Shown here: one piece after another, positions 16,824-25,348 of the stretch | Position numbering within the stretch: the first letter of the stretch is position 1 | Layout: every line of letters begins with the position of its first letter | Source: Bacteroidales bacterium | GTDB lineage: Bacteria; Bacteroidota; Bacteroidia; Bacteroidales; UBA932 | DNA length: 32,669 bases | Direction of reading: 5' to 3' | Assembly (NCBI GenBank): GCA_017561665.1 | Contig: JAFZBQ010000039.1 | Coordinates: 1 to 32,669 of the forward strand | Program-made: the position numbers and the translations under genes | Notes under the pieces: generated by a model | Database searches by the model: none | What the model was told of the DNA's origin: nothing | Seen by the model: only the letters and a program-made list of their open reading frames with translations

Positions 16824-16855
16824 CAAAATTATAAAGAATAAATTGATTTGTCAAA
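16824..16855 (-). promoter_or_regulatory. Bacteroidetes promoter for the TonB-like gene
   Basis: On the minus strand, TTTG (16852-16855) and TAATTTTG (16824-16831) are separated by exactly 20 bp. This matches the -33/-7 consensus of the Bacteroidetes primary sigma factor. The ATG follows 22 nt beyond the -7 box. Confidence 0.8.
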
Positions 16856-16868
16856 AATATGTTTACAA

Positions 16869-17813
16869 TTATTTTACCAAACCCATCTCCTTGAGAACGG
16901 AATTTGTCTTGTTGACAGCTTCTGCGCTCTTGTCGAAAGCGGCCTTTTCTTCTGCACTGAGTTTGAGTTCGATGACCTTCTCAACGCCGTTGCGGCCGAT
17001 GACGGCGGGTACGCCGATGCAGATATCCTTCTTGCCATATTCGCCGTCCAGGGCTACGCAGCAAGGGAATACCTTCTTCTGGTCCAGAACCATTGCCTTG
17101 ACCATGGTAGCTGCTGCAGCACCGGGAGCGTACCATGCGCTGGTGCCCAGAAGCGCGGTCAAGGTAGCGCCGCCGACCATTGTGTCGGCAACAATCTTGT
17201 CGGCAACTTCCTTGGAAACGAGCTCCTTGACCTTGACGCCCCTGTATGTTGCGCGGTCGATCAGGGGGATCATGGTGGTGTCACCGTGGCCGCCGATTAC
17301 CATACCTCCGACGTCGCTGGCTGCTGCGCCCAGAGCCTGGCTGATGTAGTATGTGAAACGGCTGCTGTCCAGCTGGCCGCCCATACCTACTACGCGGTTC
17401 TTGGGAAGACCGGAGGTCTTGTAGGTCAGGTATGTCATGGTGTCCATCGGGTTGGCGATCATCAGGAAAATAGCGTTGGGAGAGTACTCCAAAGCGTTCT
17501 TGACAACGGAATTTACGATGCCTGCGTTGACGCCGATGAGCTCTTCACGGGTCATGCCGGGTTTGCGGGGGATACCGGAGGTAACCACAACCACGTCACT
17601 GCCTGCGGTAGCCTTGTAGTCGTTGGTGACGCCCTTGATGCGGGTATCGAAGCCGTAGAGTTTGGCTGTCTGCATCATATCCATAGCCTTGCCCTCGGAA
17701 AGTCCTTCTTTGATGTCAATCAGGACGAGATCGGACACACAACCGGTGTGAGCGACTGCGTTGGCAACTGTTGCACCTACGTTGCCTGCGCCGATAACTG
17801 TTACTTTTGCCAT
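16869..17813 (-). CDS. mdh: Malate dehydrogenase (LDH-like type)
   Basis: NAD-dependent interconversion of malate and oxaloacetate. In this phylum it feeds the reductive branch to fumarate and succinate, which fits the frd/sdh genes 3 kb away. It is 314 aa. Visible are the dinucleotide motif GAGNVG (8-13) with Asp33 selecting NAD, the mobile loop GIPRKPGMTRE with Arg83 and Arg89 (Arg83 marks malate over lactate), Asn121, Arg152 and the catalytic His176 in IGGHGDTT. It has its own promoter box upstream, and the TonB-like promoter starts 13 bp after its stop. Confidence 0.95.
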   Translation of the reverse strand: MAKVTVIGAGNVGATVANAVAHTGCVSDLVLIDIKEGLSEGKAMDMMQTAKLYGFDTRIKGVTNDYKATAGSDVVVVTSGIPRKPGMTREELIGVNAGIVNSVVKNALEYSPNAIFLMIANPMDTMTYLTYKTSGLPKNRVVGMGGQLDSSRFTYYISQALGAAASDVGGMVIGGHGDTTMIPLIDRATYRGVKVKELVSKEVADKIVADTMVGGATLTALLGTSAWYAPGAAAATMVKAMVLDQKKVFPCCVALDGEYGKKDICIGVPAVIGRNGVEKVIELKLSAEEKAAFDKSAEAVNKTNSVLKEMGLVK

Positions 17814-17847
17814 TTCAATTAGTTTTTTAGATGTTTATTTAATTTGA

Positions 17848-17855
17848 TACTTTTG
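17848..17855 (+). promoter_or_regulatory. -7 element for ybeY-mnmG-lipoprotein
   Basis: TACTTTTG fits TAnnTTTG, with a T-run (17822-17828) where the -33 TTTG would be. It lies 31 nt before the ybeY ATG and is divergent from the mdh promoter. Confidence 0.5.
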
Positions 17856-17874
17856 TCAAAATTCACAAAGCACG

Positions 17875-17882
17875 CAAAGTTA
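17875..17882 (-). promoter_or_regulatory. -7 element for mdh
   Basis: TAACTTTG on the minus strand fits TAnnTTTG and lies about 60 nt before the mdh ATG. It ends 4 nt before the ybeY start on the other strand, so the two divergent promoters overlap. Confidence 0.5.
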
Positions 17883-17886
17883 GCAA

Positions 17887-18324
17887 ATGATTTCTTTTTT
17901 TAAAGAAAACACGGGTTTTGATATTAAAAGTAAAAACAAAATCAAGACGTGGTTAAGAAGTGTAGCCGCCGGTTACGGCTATGCCATCGGCGATTTGAAT
18001 TACATCTTCTGTGACGACGAATACCTGCTGTCGATAAACAAACAGTACCTGGGCCACGACTATTACACCGATATCATCACCTTCGATTCCCGGGAGGATC
18101 CGTCTTCCCTGAAAATCGACGGCGACATTTTCATAAGCGTGGATACCGTCCGCGCCAACGGTGCCGAATACGGCGAAGGGTTCGACCGCGAAATAATGCG
18201 CGTGATTGCACACGGCCTGCTGCACCTTTCAGGCTTTAACGACCGCACGAAGACGCAGCAGAAACAGATGCGCGAGGCAGAGAATGCAGCACTTGAACAA
18301 TGGGATACGATTATGACGTCATAG
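17887..18324 (+). CDS. ybeY: Endoribonuclease YbeY (rRNA maturation)
   Basis: A metal-dependent RNase involved in 16S rRNA 3' processing and ribosome quality control. It is 145 aa. The signature 'YYTDIITF' (59-66) and the metal site HGLLHLSGFND (109-119) are present. His109 and His113 are conserved. The third position, often His in proteobacteria (GYDH), reads GFND here, which I recall as usual for Bacteroidetes members. Its last 25 bp overlap the start of mnmG in another frame, so translation is probably coupled. Confidence 0.93.
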   Translation: MISFFKENTGFDIKSKNKIKTWLRSVAAGYGYAIGDLNYIFCDDEYLLSINKQYLGHDYYTDIITFDSREDPSSLKIDGDIFISVDTVRANGAEYGEGFDREIMRVIAHGLLHLSGFNDRTKTQQKQMREAENAALEQWDTIMTS

Positions 18325-20171
18325 TTGTCGGCGCCGGACATGCCGGATGCGAAGCCGCCTGTGCCGCCGCCGGCATGGGGGCGCATACGCTGCTGGTCAC
18401 CATGGACATGCGCGGCATCGCCCAGATGTCGTGCAACCCCGCCGTGGGCGGAATCGCCAAGGGACAGATCGTCCGCGAGATAGACGCCCTTGGCGGATAT
18501 ACCGGCATAGTGACCGACCGCAGCACCCTGCAGTTCCGGATGCTCAACAAGAGCAAGGGGCCCGCAATGTGGAGCCCGCGGGCGCAGTGCGACAAGACGC
18601 AGTTTACCCTGAACTGGCGCAAGGTCCTGGAGCTGACGCCCAACCTGGATATGTGGCAGGACACCGTGGCGTCGCTGACCCTTGAGGGCGGCCGGGTTAC
18701 GTCTGTAACCACACTGATGGGCACCACATTCACCGCCCGCGCCGTAATCATCACCGCCGGAACCTTCCTCGGCGGCAAGTTGTTCATCGGCCAGGAGTGT
18801 GCCGACGGCGGCCGTATAGGCGAGCTGGCCAGCTATCATATCGCCGACCAGCTGCGCGACGCCGGCATAGCCGTGGGGCGTATGAAAACCGGCACCCCGC
18901 CGCGTATCGATACCCGTTCCATCGATTTGTCTGCCCTGGAAGTCCAGGAGGGCGATGCCGCACCGGCCAGGTTCTCCTTCGGCAGGGAACCGTCCACAAT
19001 ACAGGGCGGCCGGCAGCAGAAGGTCTGCTATATCGTCCATACCAACGAAAAGGTTCACGAAATACTGCGCAGCGCCTTTGACCAGTCGCCGCTGTTCACC
19101 GGGCGCATCACCGGCATCGGGCCGCGTTATTGCCCTTCCATAGAGGACAAGCTCCGCACTTTCGCCGGCAAGACGTCGCACCAGCTGTTCCTTGAGCCCG
19201 AGGGTTGGGATACATGCGAGTATTATCTGCAAGGATTCTCGTCTTCCCTGCCCACCGACGTCCAGATCCGCGCCCTGCGTGAGATAGAGGGGTTCCGCGA
19301 CATCCGCATATTCCGCCCGGCATACGCCGTGGAATACGATTATTTCGACCCGTCGCAGCTGAAAGCGTCGCTCGAGAGCCGTCTGGTGGATGGTTTGTTC
19401 CTGGCAGGCCAGGTAAACGGCACCACCGGCTACGAAGAGGCGGCCGCCCAGGGCCTGATGGCGGGCATCAACGCCGTGCTTAAGATCCGCTGCAAGGAGC
19501 CGTTCATACTGATGCGCGACGAGGCCTATATCGGCGTGCTCATAGACGACCTCATCACCAAAGGGGTGGATGAGCCGTACAGGATGTTCACCTCCCGCGC
19601 CGAATACCGAATCCTGCTGCGCCAGGACAACGCCGACCGCCGTCTGACGGCGAAGGGCTACGAGTTGGGGCTGATTTCCAAGGAGCGGTTCGACGACATG
19701 GTAGCAAAATACGAGACGGTGGACGGCCTGCGCCAGCAGCTGGGAGAAATCTCGCTGACACCGGCCGATGTCAACCTCTACCTTGAAAGCGTGGGCAGCA
19801 CCGCCATAGAAAACCGAAAGCGGGTGGCCGACCTCCTCTCCCGCCCCGACGTGACGCTGAAAGGGCTGATGGACGCCGCGCCGGAAGGCGCCATGCCGGC
19901 CATTGGCGATGCCGAGATTCTGGAGGATGTTGAAATAGCCGTTAAGTATCAGGGCTACATCGACCGCGAGCGTCGTCTGGCCGACAAGATTATGCGGCTG
20001 GAAAACATCCGCATCCCGGACGATTTTGATTTCAGCCAGGTGCAGTCGCTAAGCACCGAATGCCGCATCAAACTGGCCCGCTACAAGCCGCGCACCATCG
20101 CTCAGGCATCCCGCATCAGCGGGGTCTCCCCCGCCGACATTTCTGTACTGCTGGTATACTTCGGCCGCTAA
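18300..20171 (+). CDS. mnmG: tRNA uridine-5-carboxymethylaminomethyl modification enzyme MnmG
   Basis: An FAD enzyme that works with MnmE to install cmnm5 on U34 of certain tRNAs. It is 623 aa. It shows the Rossmann motif GAGHAG (11-16), 'MSCNPAVGGIAKG', 'RYCPSIEDKLRTF', the second FAD motif 'GQVNGTTGYEEAAAQG', and a C-terminal helical domain ending 'ISGVSPADISVLLVYF'. The start is the ATG at 18300 inside the end of ybeY. The lipoprotein gene follows after 12 bp. Confidence 0.96.
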   Translation: MGYDYDVIVVGAGHAGCEAACAAAGMGAHTLLVTMDMRGIAQMSCNPAVGGIAKGQIVREIDALGGYTGIVTDRSTLQFRMLNKSKGPAMWSPRAQCDKTQFTLNWRKVLELTPNLDMWQDTVASLTLEGGRVTSVTTLMGTTFTARAVIITAGTFLGGKLFIGQECADGGRIGELASYHIADQLRDAGIAVGRMKTGTPPRIDTRSIDLSALEVQEGDAAPARFSFGREPSTIQGGRQQKVCYIVHTNEKVHEILRSAFDQSPLFTGRITGIGPRYCPSIEDKLRTFAGKTSHQLFLEPEGWDTCEYYLQGFSSSLPTDVQIRALREIEGFRDIRIFRPAYAVEYDYFDPSQLKASLESRLVDGLFLAGQVNGTTGYEEAAAQGLMAGINAVLKIRCKEPFILMRDEAYIGVLIDDLITKGVDEPYRMFTSRAEYRILLRQDNADRRLTAKGYELGLISKERFDDMVAKYETVDGLRQQLGEISLTPADVNLYLESVGSTAIENRKRVADLLSRPDVTLKGLMDAAPEGAMPAIGDAEILEDVEIAVKYQGYIDRERRLADKIMRLENIRIPDDFDFSQVQSLSTECRIKLARYKPRTIAQASRISGVSPADISVLLVYFGR

Positions 20172-20183
20172 ATCCAGATTAAA

Positions 20184-22583
20184 ATGAAAAAATGGTTCAT
20201 CTATCTTTGCCTATCCGCTTTTCTGGTTGTTTCGTGTGAAACGTCGGACAATCCGGACGACCCGGAGAATCAGCAGGAAGTCGCCCTCGAGGCGGTTGAC
20301 CTGGGCCTTTCGGTAAAGTGGGCAAATCTGAATGTGGGTGCCAAAAGCCCGGAGGCGGCCGGCGACTATTTTGCCTGGGGAGAAAAGGAAAGTAAATGGG
20401 AGTATGGCTGGTACTGTTATCAGCTTGGTCACGAGGAGTACGCAATGGAGAAGTACAATTCCCTGCCAATGTACGGAGAAGTGGATGGCAAAAGCGTCCT
20501 GGAGGCCGAGGATGATGTCGCCACCAAGGTAAATGGAGAGGGGTGGAGAATGCCCACATCCGACGAGTGGAAGGAGTTGTGCACTGGGTGCACGTGGACC
20601 TGGACAAAGCAGAACGAAGTAGCCGGATACCTTGTATCAGGCAAAAAACCCGGTTTTGAGGATAAGTCCATTTTCCTTCCTGCAGGCGGCGGATATGATA
20701 ATGACGGATTGGACCAGTTCGGTGAATATGGTTTTTACTGGACGGCATCTTTAAGGACGCAGCTTCCCAACTGCGCAATCGCCGGGTCTTTTACCGAGAA
20801 CAAGAAGGGTCTTAGCGTTGTGCAGAGGTTCGACGGCCTTTCTGTCCGTCCCGTGTACGGTGAAGCCGTTGCCAAGACGCAGATCGAGACGGTGACGCTG
20901 GATCAGACCGAGGTGTTTCTCAATGTCGGAGAGTCGGTGCTTCTGACGGCGTCTCTTTCTCCGTCCGACGCCGCCGACAAGACGGTTATATGGAACATAC
21001 GGGTCGAAACCCCAGGTGTTGAGGTAATCGATTTCGGGGAAATCCGCGACGATTACAGCGCAGACAAATCATACGCGCAATTCATTGCCAAGACACCCGG
21101 ACGGGCAACCGTTACCGCAACCGCCTGTGACGGCGGAGCATTTGCCACTTGCTCTTTTGTTGTGAAGGCAGCGCCGCCTGAGGCCATCGACCTGGGCCTT
21201 TCTGTCAAGTGGGGGTCATTTAACGTAGGGGCGGAAAATCCGGAGGAGTCCGGTGACTATTTTGCCTGGGGTGAGGCGCAACCAAACGGCGAAGGCTATC
21301 CGTATGCCTGGTTCTGCTATGAAATGAGCGGGCGTGGCGAAGGAAGCCTGTACAAGTATAACAGCTGGTCGTCTACTGGCGTTGTGGACGGCAGGGTGAT
21401 ACTTGATGCGGAAGACGATGCCGCCACGGAACGATACGGAGGGCAGTGGCGCACGCCCACAATGGCGGAGATGTATGAACTGCTTGAGAAATGTACCTGG
21501 ACATGGACCACGCAGGAAGGTGTAAACGGTTACCTGGTCACGAGCGACATTCCCGGATATACAGACCGGGCCATCTTTCTGCCGGCGTCCGGTTATCGAT
21601 GGTATGACCATCATAACGACGTTGGCACAGCCGGCTGGTACTGGACAGCCACTCTCTATACACCACAGCCTTTCACAGCCGGGTATATGGACTTCAACGC
21701 CGATTCATACGATATATCGACCCTGTGGAGGTGTGGCGGTTTAACTGTACGGCCCGTATGTGGACCTGTTGTGCCACAGACCGCTAACCTGGTGTTGGAC
21801 AAAACAACCCTCGCTTTAGCACCCGGCGAGACATCCGTTCTGATTTGTACCGCGAGTGGCGCGGCGGGAGCATCTGTCGGCCCGATGTGGAGCAGCAGCA
21901 ATTCCGCCGTCGCAACAGTAGACGACAAGGGCAATGTGACGGCAGTATTTACCGGAACCTCCACGATATCGGCCGTGACGGTTGACGGTGCGGCGAAAGC
22001 CGTATGTGAAGTCACCGTCGGCCCCGTGACGCCCGAATATATCGATTTGGGGTTGTCCGTCAAGTGGGCGACATTCAATTTGGGAGCAACCGCTCCGGAA
22101 GAGCCGGGAGTATTCTTTGCGTGGGGAGAAACCGTTGCCAAGAACACCTTCGACTGGACAAATTACAAATGGTGCAAGGGGCGCGAAAACACACTCACGA
22201 AATATAATGCAGACAGCGCACAGGGAACGGTAGACAACAAAACCGTGTTGGAACCTGAGGACGATGCCGCCACTGCCGCATATGGCCCCGGGTGGCGTAT
22301 TCCTACCGCAGAGGAGTGGCAGGAACTGTTTGATAACGGTACGTTGGTGTATTATGACGACAATGTCGGATTCCGCCTGCGGAGCAATAAAGAGGGTTTT
22401 ACCGACAAGACTATATTTATCCCTTATGGTGGCTCGATGTCCGGCTTTACCCTGTACGGCAGCAGCGGACGGTACTGGACCGCCTCCAGAGACGGAAACT
22501 CTGTAGTCGGTCTCTATCCGGTCTCCCGTATCTTTAACGAAAAACCCTATTTCGGACAGGCTATCCGCCCCGTGCACGAATAA
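20184..22583 (+). CDS. Surface lipoprotein with three paralogous lectin-like modules and two Ig-like modules
   Basis: A 799-aa lipoprotein: the signal peptide ends in LVVSC (Cys18) and is followed by the acidic CETSDNPDDPE, which resembles the lipoprotein export signal of Bacteroidetes surface proteins. Modules in order: repeat 1 (36-227), Ig/BIG2-like (233-328), repeat 2 (333-528), Ig/BIG2-like (534-613), repeat 3 (617-798). Each repeat opens DLGLSVKW, then has FAWGE, KYN, 'WR(M/T/I)PT...E', 'IF(L/I)P', YWTA and (V/I)RPV. The WR-PT / YWTA pattern recalls Fib_succ_major or DUF1566 domains (C-type-lectin-like fold), so sugar or glycan binding is a guess. No catalytic residues are recognised. 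It follows mnmG by 12 bp. Repeat 3 is shorter and more divergent. Confidence 0.8.
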   Translation: MKKWFIYLCLSAFLVVSCETSDNPDDPENQQEVALEAVDLGLSVKWANLNVGAKSPEAAGDYFAWGEKESKWEYGWYCYQLGHEEYAMEKYNSLPMYGEVDGKSVLEAEDDVATKVNGEGWRMPTSDEWKELCTGCTWTWTKQNEVAGYLVSGKKPGFEDKSIFLPAGGGYDNDGLDQFGEYGFYWTASLRTQLPNCAIAGSFTENKKGLSVVQRFDGLSVRPVYGEAVAKTQIETVTLDQTEVFLNVGESVLLTASLSPSDAADKTVIWNIRVETPGVEVIDFGEIRDDYSADKSYAQFIAKTPGRATVTATACDGGAFATCSFVVKAAPPEAIDLGLSVKWGSFNVGAENPEESGDYFAWGEAQPNGEGYPYAWFCYEMSGRGEGSLYKYNSWSSTGVVDGRVILDAEDDAATERYGGQWRTPTMAEMYELLEKCTWTWTTQEGVNGYLVTSDIPGYTDRAIFLPASGYRWYDHHNDVGTAGWYWTATLYTPQPFTAGYMDFNADSYDISTLWRCGGLTVRPVCGPVVPQTANLVLDKTTLALAPGETSVLICTASGAAGASVGPMWSSSNSAVATVDDKGNVTAVFTGTSTISAVTVDGAAKAVCEVTVGPVTPEYIDLGLSVKWATFNLGATAPEEPGVFFAWGETVAKNTFDWTNYKWCKGRENTLTKYNADSAQGTVDNKTVLEPEDDAATAAYGPGWRIPTAEEWQELFDNGTLVYYDDNVGFRLRSNKEGFTDKTIFIPYGGSMSGFTLYGSSGRYWTASRDGNSVVGLYPVSRIFNEKPYFGQAIRPVHE
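20289..20864 (+). repeat. Module repeat 1 of the lipoprotein
   Basis: First copy of the DLGLSVKW...VRPV module (residues 36-227). Its opening DNA is close to copy 2: both read GACCTGGGCCTTTC and share GACTATTTTGCCTGGGG further on. Confidence 0.75.
21180..21767 (+). repeat. Module repeat 2 of the lipoprotein
   Basis: Second copy (residues 333-528), the closest to copy 1 at both protein and DNA level. This suggests internal duplication. Confidence 0.75.
22032..22577 (+). repeat. Module repeat 3 of the lipoprotein
   Basis: Third copy (residues 617-798). It keeps the DLGLSVKW, FAWGE, WRIPT, YWTAS and IRPV landmarks but lacks the 'CTWTWT' segment of copies 1 and 2, having 'GTLVYYDDN' there instead. 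It opens GATTTGGGGTTGTCCGTC, so its DNA has drifted more. Confidence 0.7.
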
Positions 22584-22611
22584 ACCGGGCCGGCGGAGGG
22601 CCAACCCGGTT
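22583..22611. terminator. Hairpin between convergent lipoprotein and glyS genes
   Basis: AACCGGG (22583-22589) pairs with CCCGGTT (22605-22611); inner GGCC-type pairing is possible. It overlaps the last base of the lipoprotein stop codon and sits 21 bp from the glyS stop on the other strand. No strong T-tract follows on either strand, so efficiency is uncertain. Confidence 0.4.
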
Positions 22612-22632
22612 ATTCGGTTATGGACGACAACC

Positions 22633-24177
22633 CTACTCGATATTCTTCCGGAGCAGGTTGTTGATGTTGACCTGGTCGGCAATCACCTTGTGGAGGTTCT
22701 CCACGGGGATGCGGTCCTGGGTCATGGTGTCGCGGTAGCGTACGGTTACTGTGTTGTCGGCAAGGGTGTCGTGGTCTACCGTGACGCAGATCGGGGTGCC
22801 GATTGCATCCTGACGGCGGTAGCGGCGGCCGATGGAATCCTTCTCGTCGTACTGGCAGTTGAAATCGACGCGCAGACTGTGCAGGATCTCGCGGGCCTTC
22901 TCGGGCAGGCCGTCCTTCTTGACCAGCGGCAGGATGGCGGCCTTGACGGGAGCCAGTGCCGGAGGCAGGGACATTACCACGCGTTTTTCGCCGCCTTCGA
23001 GCTCTTCTTCGTGATATGCAGAAGAGAGCACGGCCAGCACGGTGCGGTCCACGCCGATGGATGTTTCGATTACGTACGGAACGTAACTTTCGTTTGTTTC
23101 AGGATCGAAATACTGCATCTTGCGGCCGCTCATCCTCTGGTGGTTGCCCAGGTCAAAGTCGGTGCGGCTGTGGATGCCCTCCAGCTCCTTGAAGCCGAAC
23201 GGGAATTCGAACTCAATGTCGGTGGCTGCATTTGCGTAGTGTGCCAGCTTGTCGTGGTCGTGGAAGCGGTACTTCTCGTCGCCCAGGCCGATGGCCTTGT
23301 GCCATGCCAGACGGGTCTCTTTCCACTTTGCAAACCATTCCATCTCGGTGCCGGGCTTGATGAAGAACTGCATCTCCATCTGTTCGAACTCGCGCATACG
23401 GAATATGAACTGACGGGCTACGATCTCGTTTCGGAAGGCCTTGCCGATCTGTGCGATACCGAACGGAATCTTCATACGGCCGGTCTTCTGCACATTGAGG
23501 AAGTTTACGAAGATGCCCTGAGCCGTTTCGGGACGGAGGTAGATTGTACCCACGCCGCCGTCGACATTACCCAGCTGGGTAGAGAACATAAGGTTGAACT
23601 TACGTACCTCGGTCCAGTTCTTGGTGCCGGAAATGGGGCATACGATGTCGCAGTCGATAATTATCTGGCGCATCTCCTCCAGGTCGTTGGCGTCCAGCGC
23701 CTTGACCATACGGGTGTGAACCTCGTCCCATTTGGCCTTGCTGCGGAGCACGTTGGGGTTGGTGGCGCGGAACTGCGCCTCGTCAAAGCTCTCGCCGAAT
23801 TTGCGGCGGCCCTTCTCGACCTCCTTGTTCATCTTCTCTTCAAGCTTGGCCAGATAGTCCTCGATGAGGACGTCGGCGCGGTAGCGCTTCTTGGAGTCTT
23901 TATTGTCGATCAGGGGATCGTTGAAGGCTGCCACGTGGCCGCTGGCCTCCCAGATCTTGGGATGCATGAAGATGGCGCTGTCGATGCCCACGATGTTGTC
24001 GTGCAGGCGGACCATGGCGTCCCACCAGTAGGTCTTGATGTTGTTCTTGAGCTCTACGCCCAGCTGGCCGTAGTCATAAACGGCTGCCAGGCCGTCGTAA
24101 ATTTCGCTTGACTGGAATATGAAACCATACTCTTTGCAATGTGCCGTCAAGTTGCGGAAAACCTCTTCTTGTGTCAT
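22633..24177 (-). CDS. glyS: Glycyl-tRNA synthetase, homodimeric class II type
   Basis: Charges tRNA-Gly. The 514-aa single chain is the alpha2 type, not the bacterial alpha2beta2 GlyQ/GlyS type. Visible are the N-terminal 'YDYGQLGVELKNNIK' (34-48), YLRPETAQGIF (213-223), class II motif 2 FRNEI (248-252), motif 3 GVDRTVLAVL (375-384) and an anticodon-binding domain from about 405 to the end. It begins 11 bp after folK and is the last gene of the suf-folK-glyS series. Confidence 0.96.
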   Translation of the reverse strand: MTQEEVFRNLTAHCKEYGFIFQSSEIYDGLAAVYDYGQLGVELKNNIKTYWWDAMVRLHDNIVGIDSAIFMHPKIWEASGHVAAFNDPLIDNKDSKKRYRADVLIEDYLAKLEEKMNKEVEKGRRKFGESFDEAQFRATNPNVLRSKAKWDEVHTRMVKALDANDLEEMRQIIIDCDIVCPISGTKNWTEVRKFNLMFSTQLGNVDGGVGTIYLRPETAQGIFVNFLNVQKTGRMKIPFGIAQIGKAFRNEIVARQFIFRMREFEQMEMQFFIKPGTEMEWFAKWKETRLAWHKAIGLGDEKYRFHDHDKLAHYANAATDIEFEFPFGFKELEGIHSRTDFDLGNHQRMSGRKMQYFDPETNESYVPYVIETSIGVDRTVLAVLSSAYHEEELEGGEKRVVMSLPPALAPVKAAILPLVKKDGLPEKAREILHSLRVDFNCQYDEKDSIGRRYRRQDAIGTPICVTVDHDTLADNTVTVRYRDTMTQDRIPVENLHKVIADQVNINNLLRKNIE

Positions 24178-24188
24178 TGTATCGTTAT

Positions 24189-24614
24189 TTAATTACTTTC
24201 TATCTCTTTAAGCAGCGCCGCCGCAAAGGGCCTGCTGTATATCTGAGGATGGGGCAGCGTGAGCCGTTTTGTGCTTCGCACCACATCGTCGTATTTCAAA
24301 ATATCTATGTCGATGGTGCGGGAGGCGTACACCCGCCGGCCATCTTTGTCATAAACCGCATTGTGGCGCGGACGTCCCAGCGCAACCTCAACCCTCTGGC
24401 AGAGGTTCAGCAGCCTAATCGGTGTCAAGCCTTCCGGCGCATCGAAGGCCACCGCCATATTCAAAAACGCCGGCCCTTCGAACCCCATCGCCTCTGTTTC
24501 CATCACCTCTGTGCGCCGCAGCGCGACCTTCAGCGCGTCTTCCAGCATACCGCAGGCGGCATTCAAACAGGCCTCGCGGTCGCCCAGATTGGAACCCAGC
24601 AGCAATACTATCAT
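24189..24614 (-). CDS. folK: 2-amino-4-hydroxy-6-hydroxymethyldihydropteridine pyrophosphokinase
   Basis: Transfers pyrophosphate from ATP to hydroxymethyl-dihydropterin in folate synthesis. The chosen ATG (24612-24614) gives 141 aa opening MIVLLLGSNLGDR, the usual HPPK start. A longer reading from 24665 would add 17 unrelated residues inside the upstream gene. Motifs are GSNLGDR (7-13), FLN (50-52), the magnesium-binding 'SRTIDIDIL' with Asp102 and Asp104, and LPHPQIYSRPF (120-130). Its start overlaps the upstream stop as ATGA. Confidence 0.93.
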   Translation of the reverse strand: MIVLLLGSNLGDREACLNAACGMLEDALKVALRRTEVMETEAMGFEGPAFLNMAVAFDAPEGLTPIRLLNLCQRVEVALGRPRHNAVYDKDGRRVYASRTIDIDILKYDDVVRSTKRLTLPHPQIYSRPFAAALLKEIESN

Positions 24615-24922
24615 TCCAGTCCGAGCTCTATTTTGGCCTCCTCGCTCATCATATCCTTGTTCCACACCGGCTCGAATACCAGTTCTATGGCCACATCCAC
24701 CACTCCCGGCACGTCGCGCACCGCCTCGGCCACGCTCTCCACCACGACATCGGCGATGGGACAGTTGGGGGCGGTCAGAGTCATTTTGATGTCGACCTTG
24801 TGGTCGTCGTCAACATTGATCTCGTATATCAACCCAAGGTCGTATACGTTCACCGGAATCTCCGGGTCGTAAACCCCTCGGAGCGCCATAACTATGTTCG
24901 CCTCAAGCGCACTCTTGGCCAT
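24611..24922 (-). CDS. sufT: SufT-like / MIP18-family (DUF59) iron-sulfur assembly factor
   Basis: A 103-aa single-domain MIP18/PaaD-like protein. Motifs are 'VYDPEIPVNVYDLGLIYEI' (17-35) and MTLTAPNCP with Cys54. Family members help mature Fe-S proteins. Its place 3 bp after sufE and before folK, in an operon led by sufS, supports a SUF-linked role. The gene symbol follows family usage; function is inferred from family and context. Confidence 0.85.
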   Translation of the reverse strand: MAKSALEANIVMALRGVYDPEIPVNVYDLGLIYEINVDDDHKVDIKMTLTAPNCPIADVVVESVAEAVRDVPGVVDVAIELVFEPVWNKDMMSEEAKIELGLE

Positions 24923-24925
24923 CCT

Positions 24926-25348
24926 TCATCCCTCCCCGTACTTTTGCGCAATGTCGCGGATGCGCTTTATCATTGCAGCCAGGCCGCCGGCGCGTGTCGG
25001 CGAGAGATTCTCCCTGAGGCCGATGGCGTCGATGAAATGCAGGTCGGCAGCGAGTATGTCCTGCGGCGTCTGGCCGTCGAACACCCTGATGAGCAGCGAG
25101 ATGATACCCTTGGTGATGATGGCGTCGCTGTCGGCCTTGAAACGCAGCCGGCCGTCGGCGTCCTGGCTGCAGGAGAGCCACACCCGCGACTGGCACCCCT
25201 CGATCAGGTTGGCGTCGGTCTTGTCGGCCTCATCTATAAGCGGCATCTCGCGGCCGAGGTCTATCAGGTACTCGTACTTGTCGAGCCACTCGTCATAGAC
25301 CGCGAACTCCTCTACAATCTCCTTCTGTATATCCTCTATGCTTTTCAT
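24926..25348 (-). CDS. sufE: Cysteine desulfuration protein SufE
   Basis: Accepts the persulfide from SufS and hands sulfur to the SufBCD scaffold. It is 140 aa. The acceptor Cys52 lies in the hallmark loop IEGCQSRVW. C-terminal helices include 'GLRENLSPTRAGGLAAMI'. Its start overlaps the sufS stop as ATGA (25345-25348), which gives coupled, near-stoichiometric synthesis. Confidence 0.94.
   Translation of the reverse strand: MKSIEDIQKEIVEEFAVYDEWLDKYEYLIDLGREMPLIDEADKTDANLIEGCQSRVWLSCSQDADGRLRFKADSDAIITKGIISLLIRVFDGQTPQDILAADLHFIDAIGLRENLSPTRAGGLAAMIKRIRDIAQKYGEG

Noticed and set aside
18211..18246. Missing third metal His in YbeY (GFND instead of GYDH)
   Set aside because: From general knowledge this variation is usual in Bacteroidetes YbeY, so it is not treated as a defect.
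18063..19232. 389-aa minus-strand open frame across ybeY and mnmG
   Set aside because: Antisense to two firmly identified genes; no motifs or plausible domain structure.
22690..24111. 473-aa plus-strand open frame
   Set aside because: Antisense shadow of glyS, whose class II synthetase motifs are clear. Its Val/Leu/His-rich composition is typical of reverse-frame translation.
24615..24665. Longer folK start at 24665
   Set aside because: The added residues do not resemble HPPK, and the ATG at 24612-24614 gives the canonical MIVLLLGSNLGDR start with an ATGA overlap.
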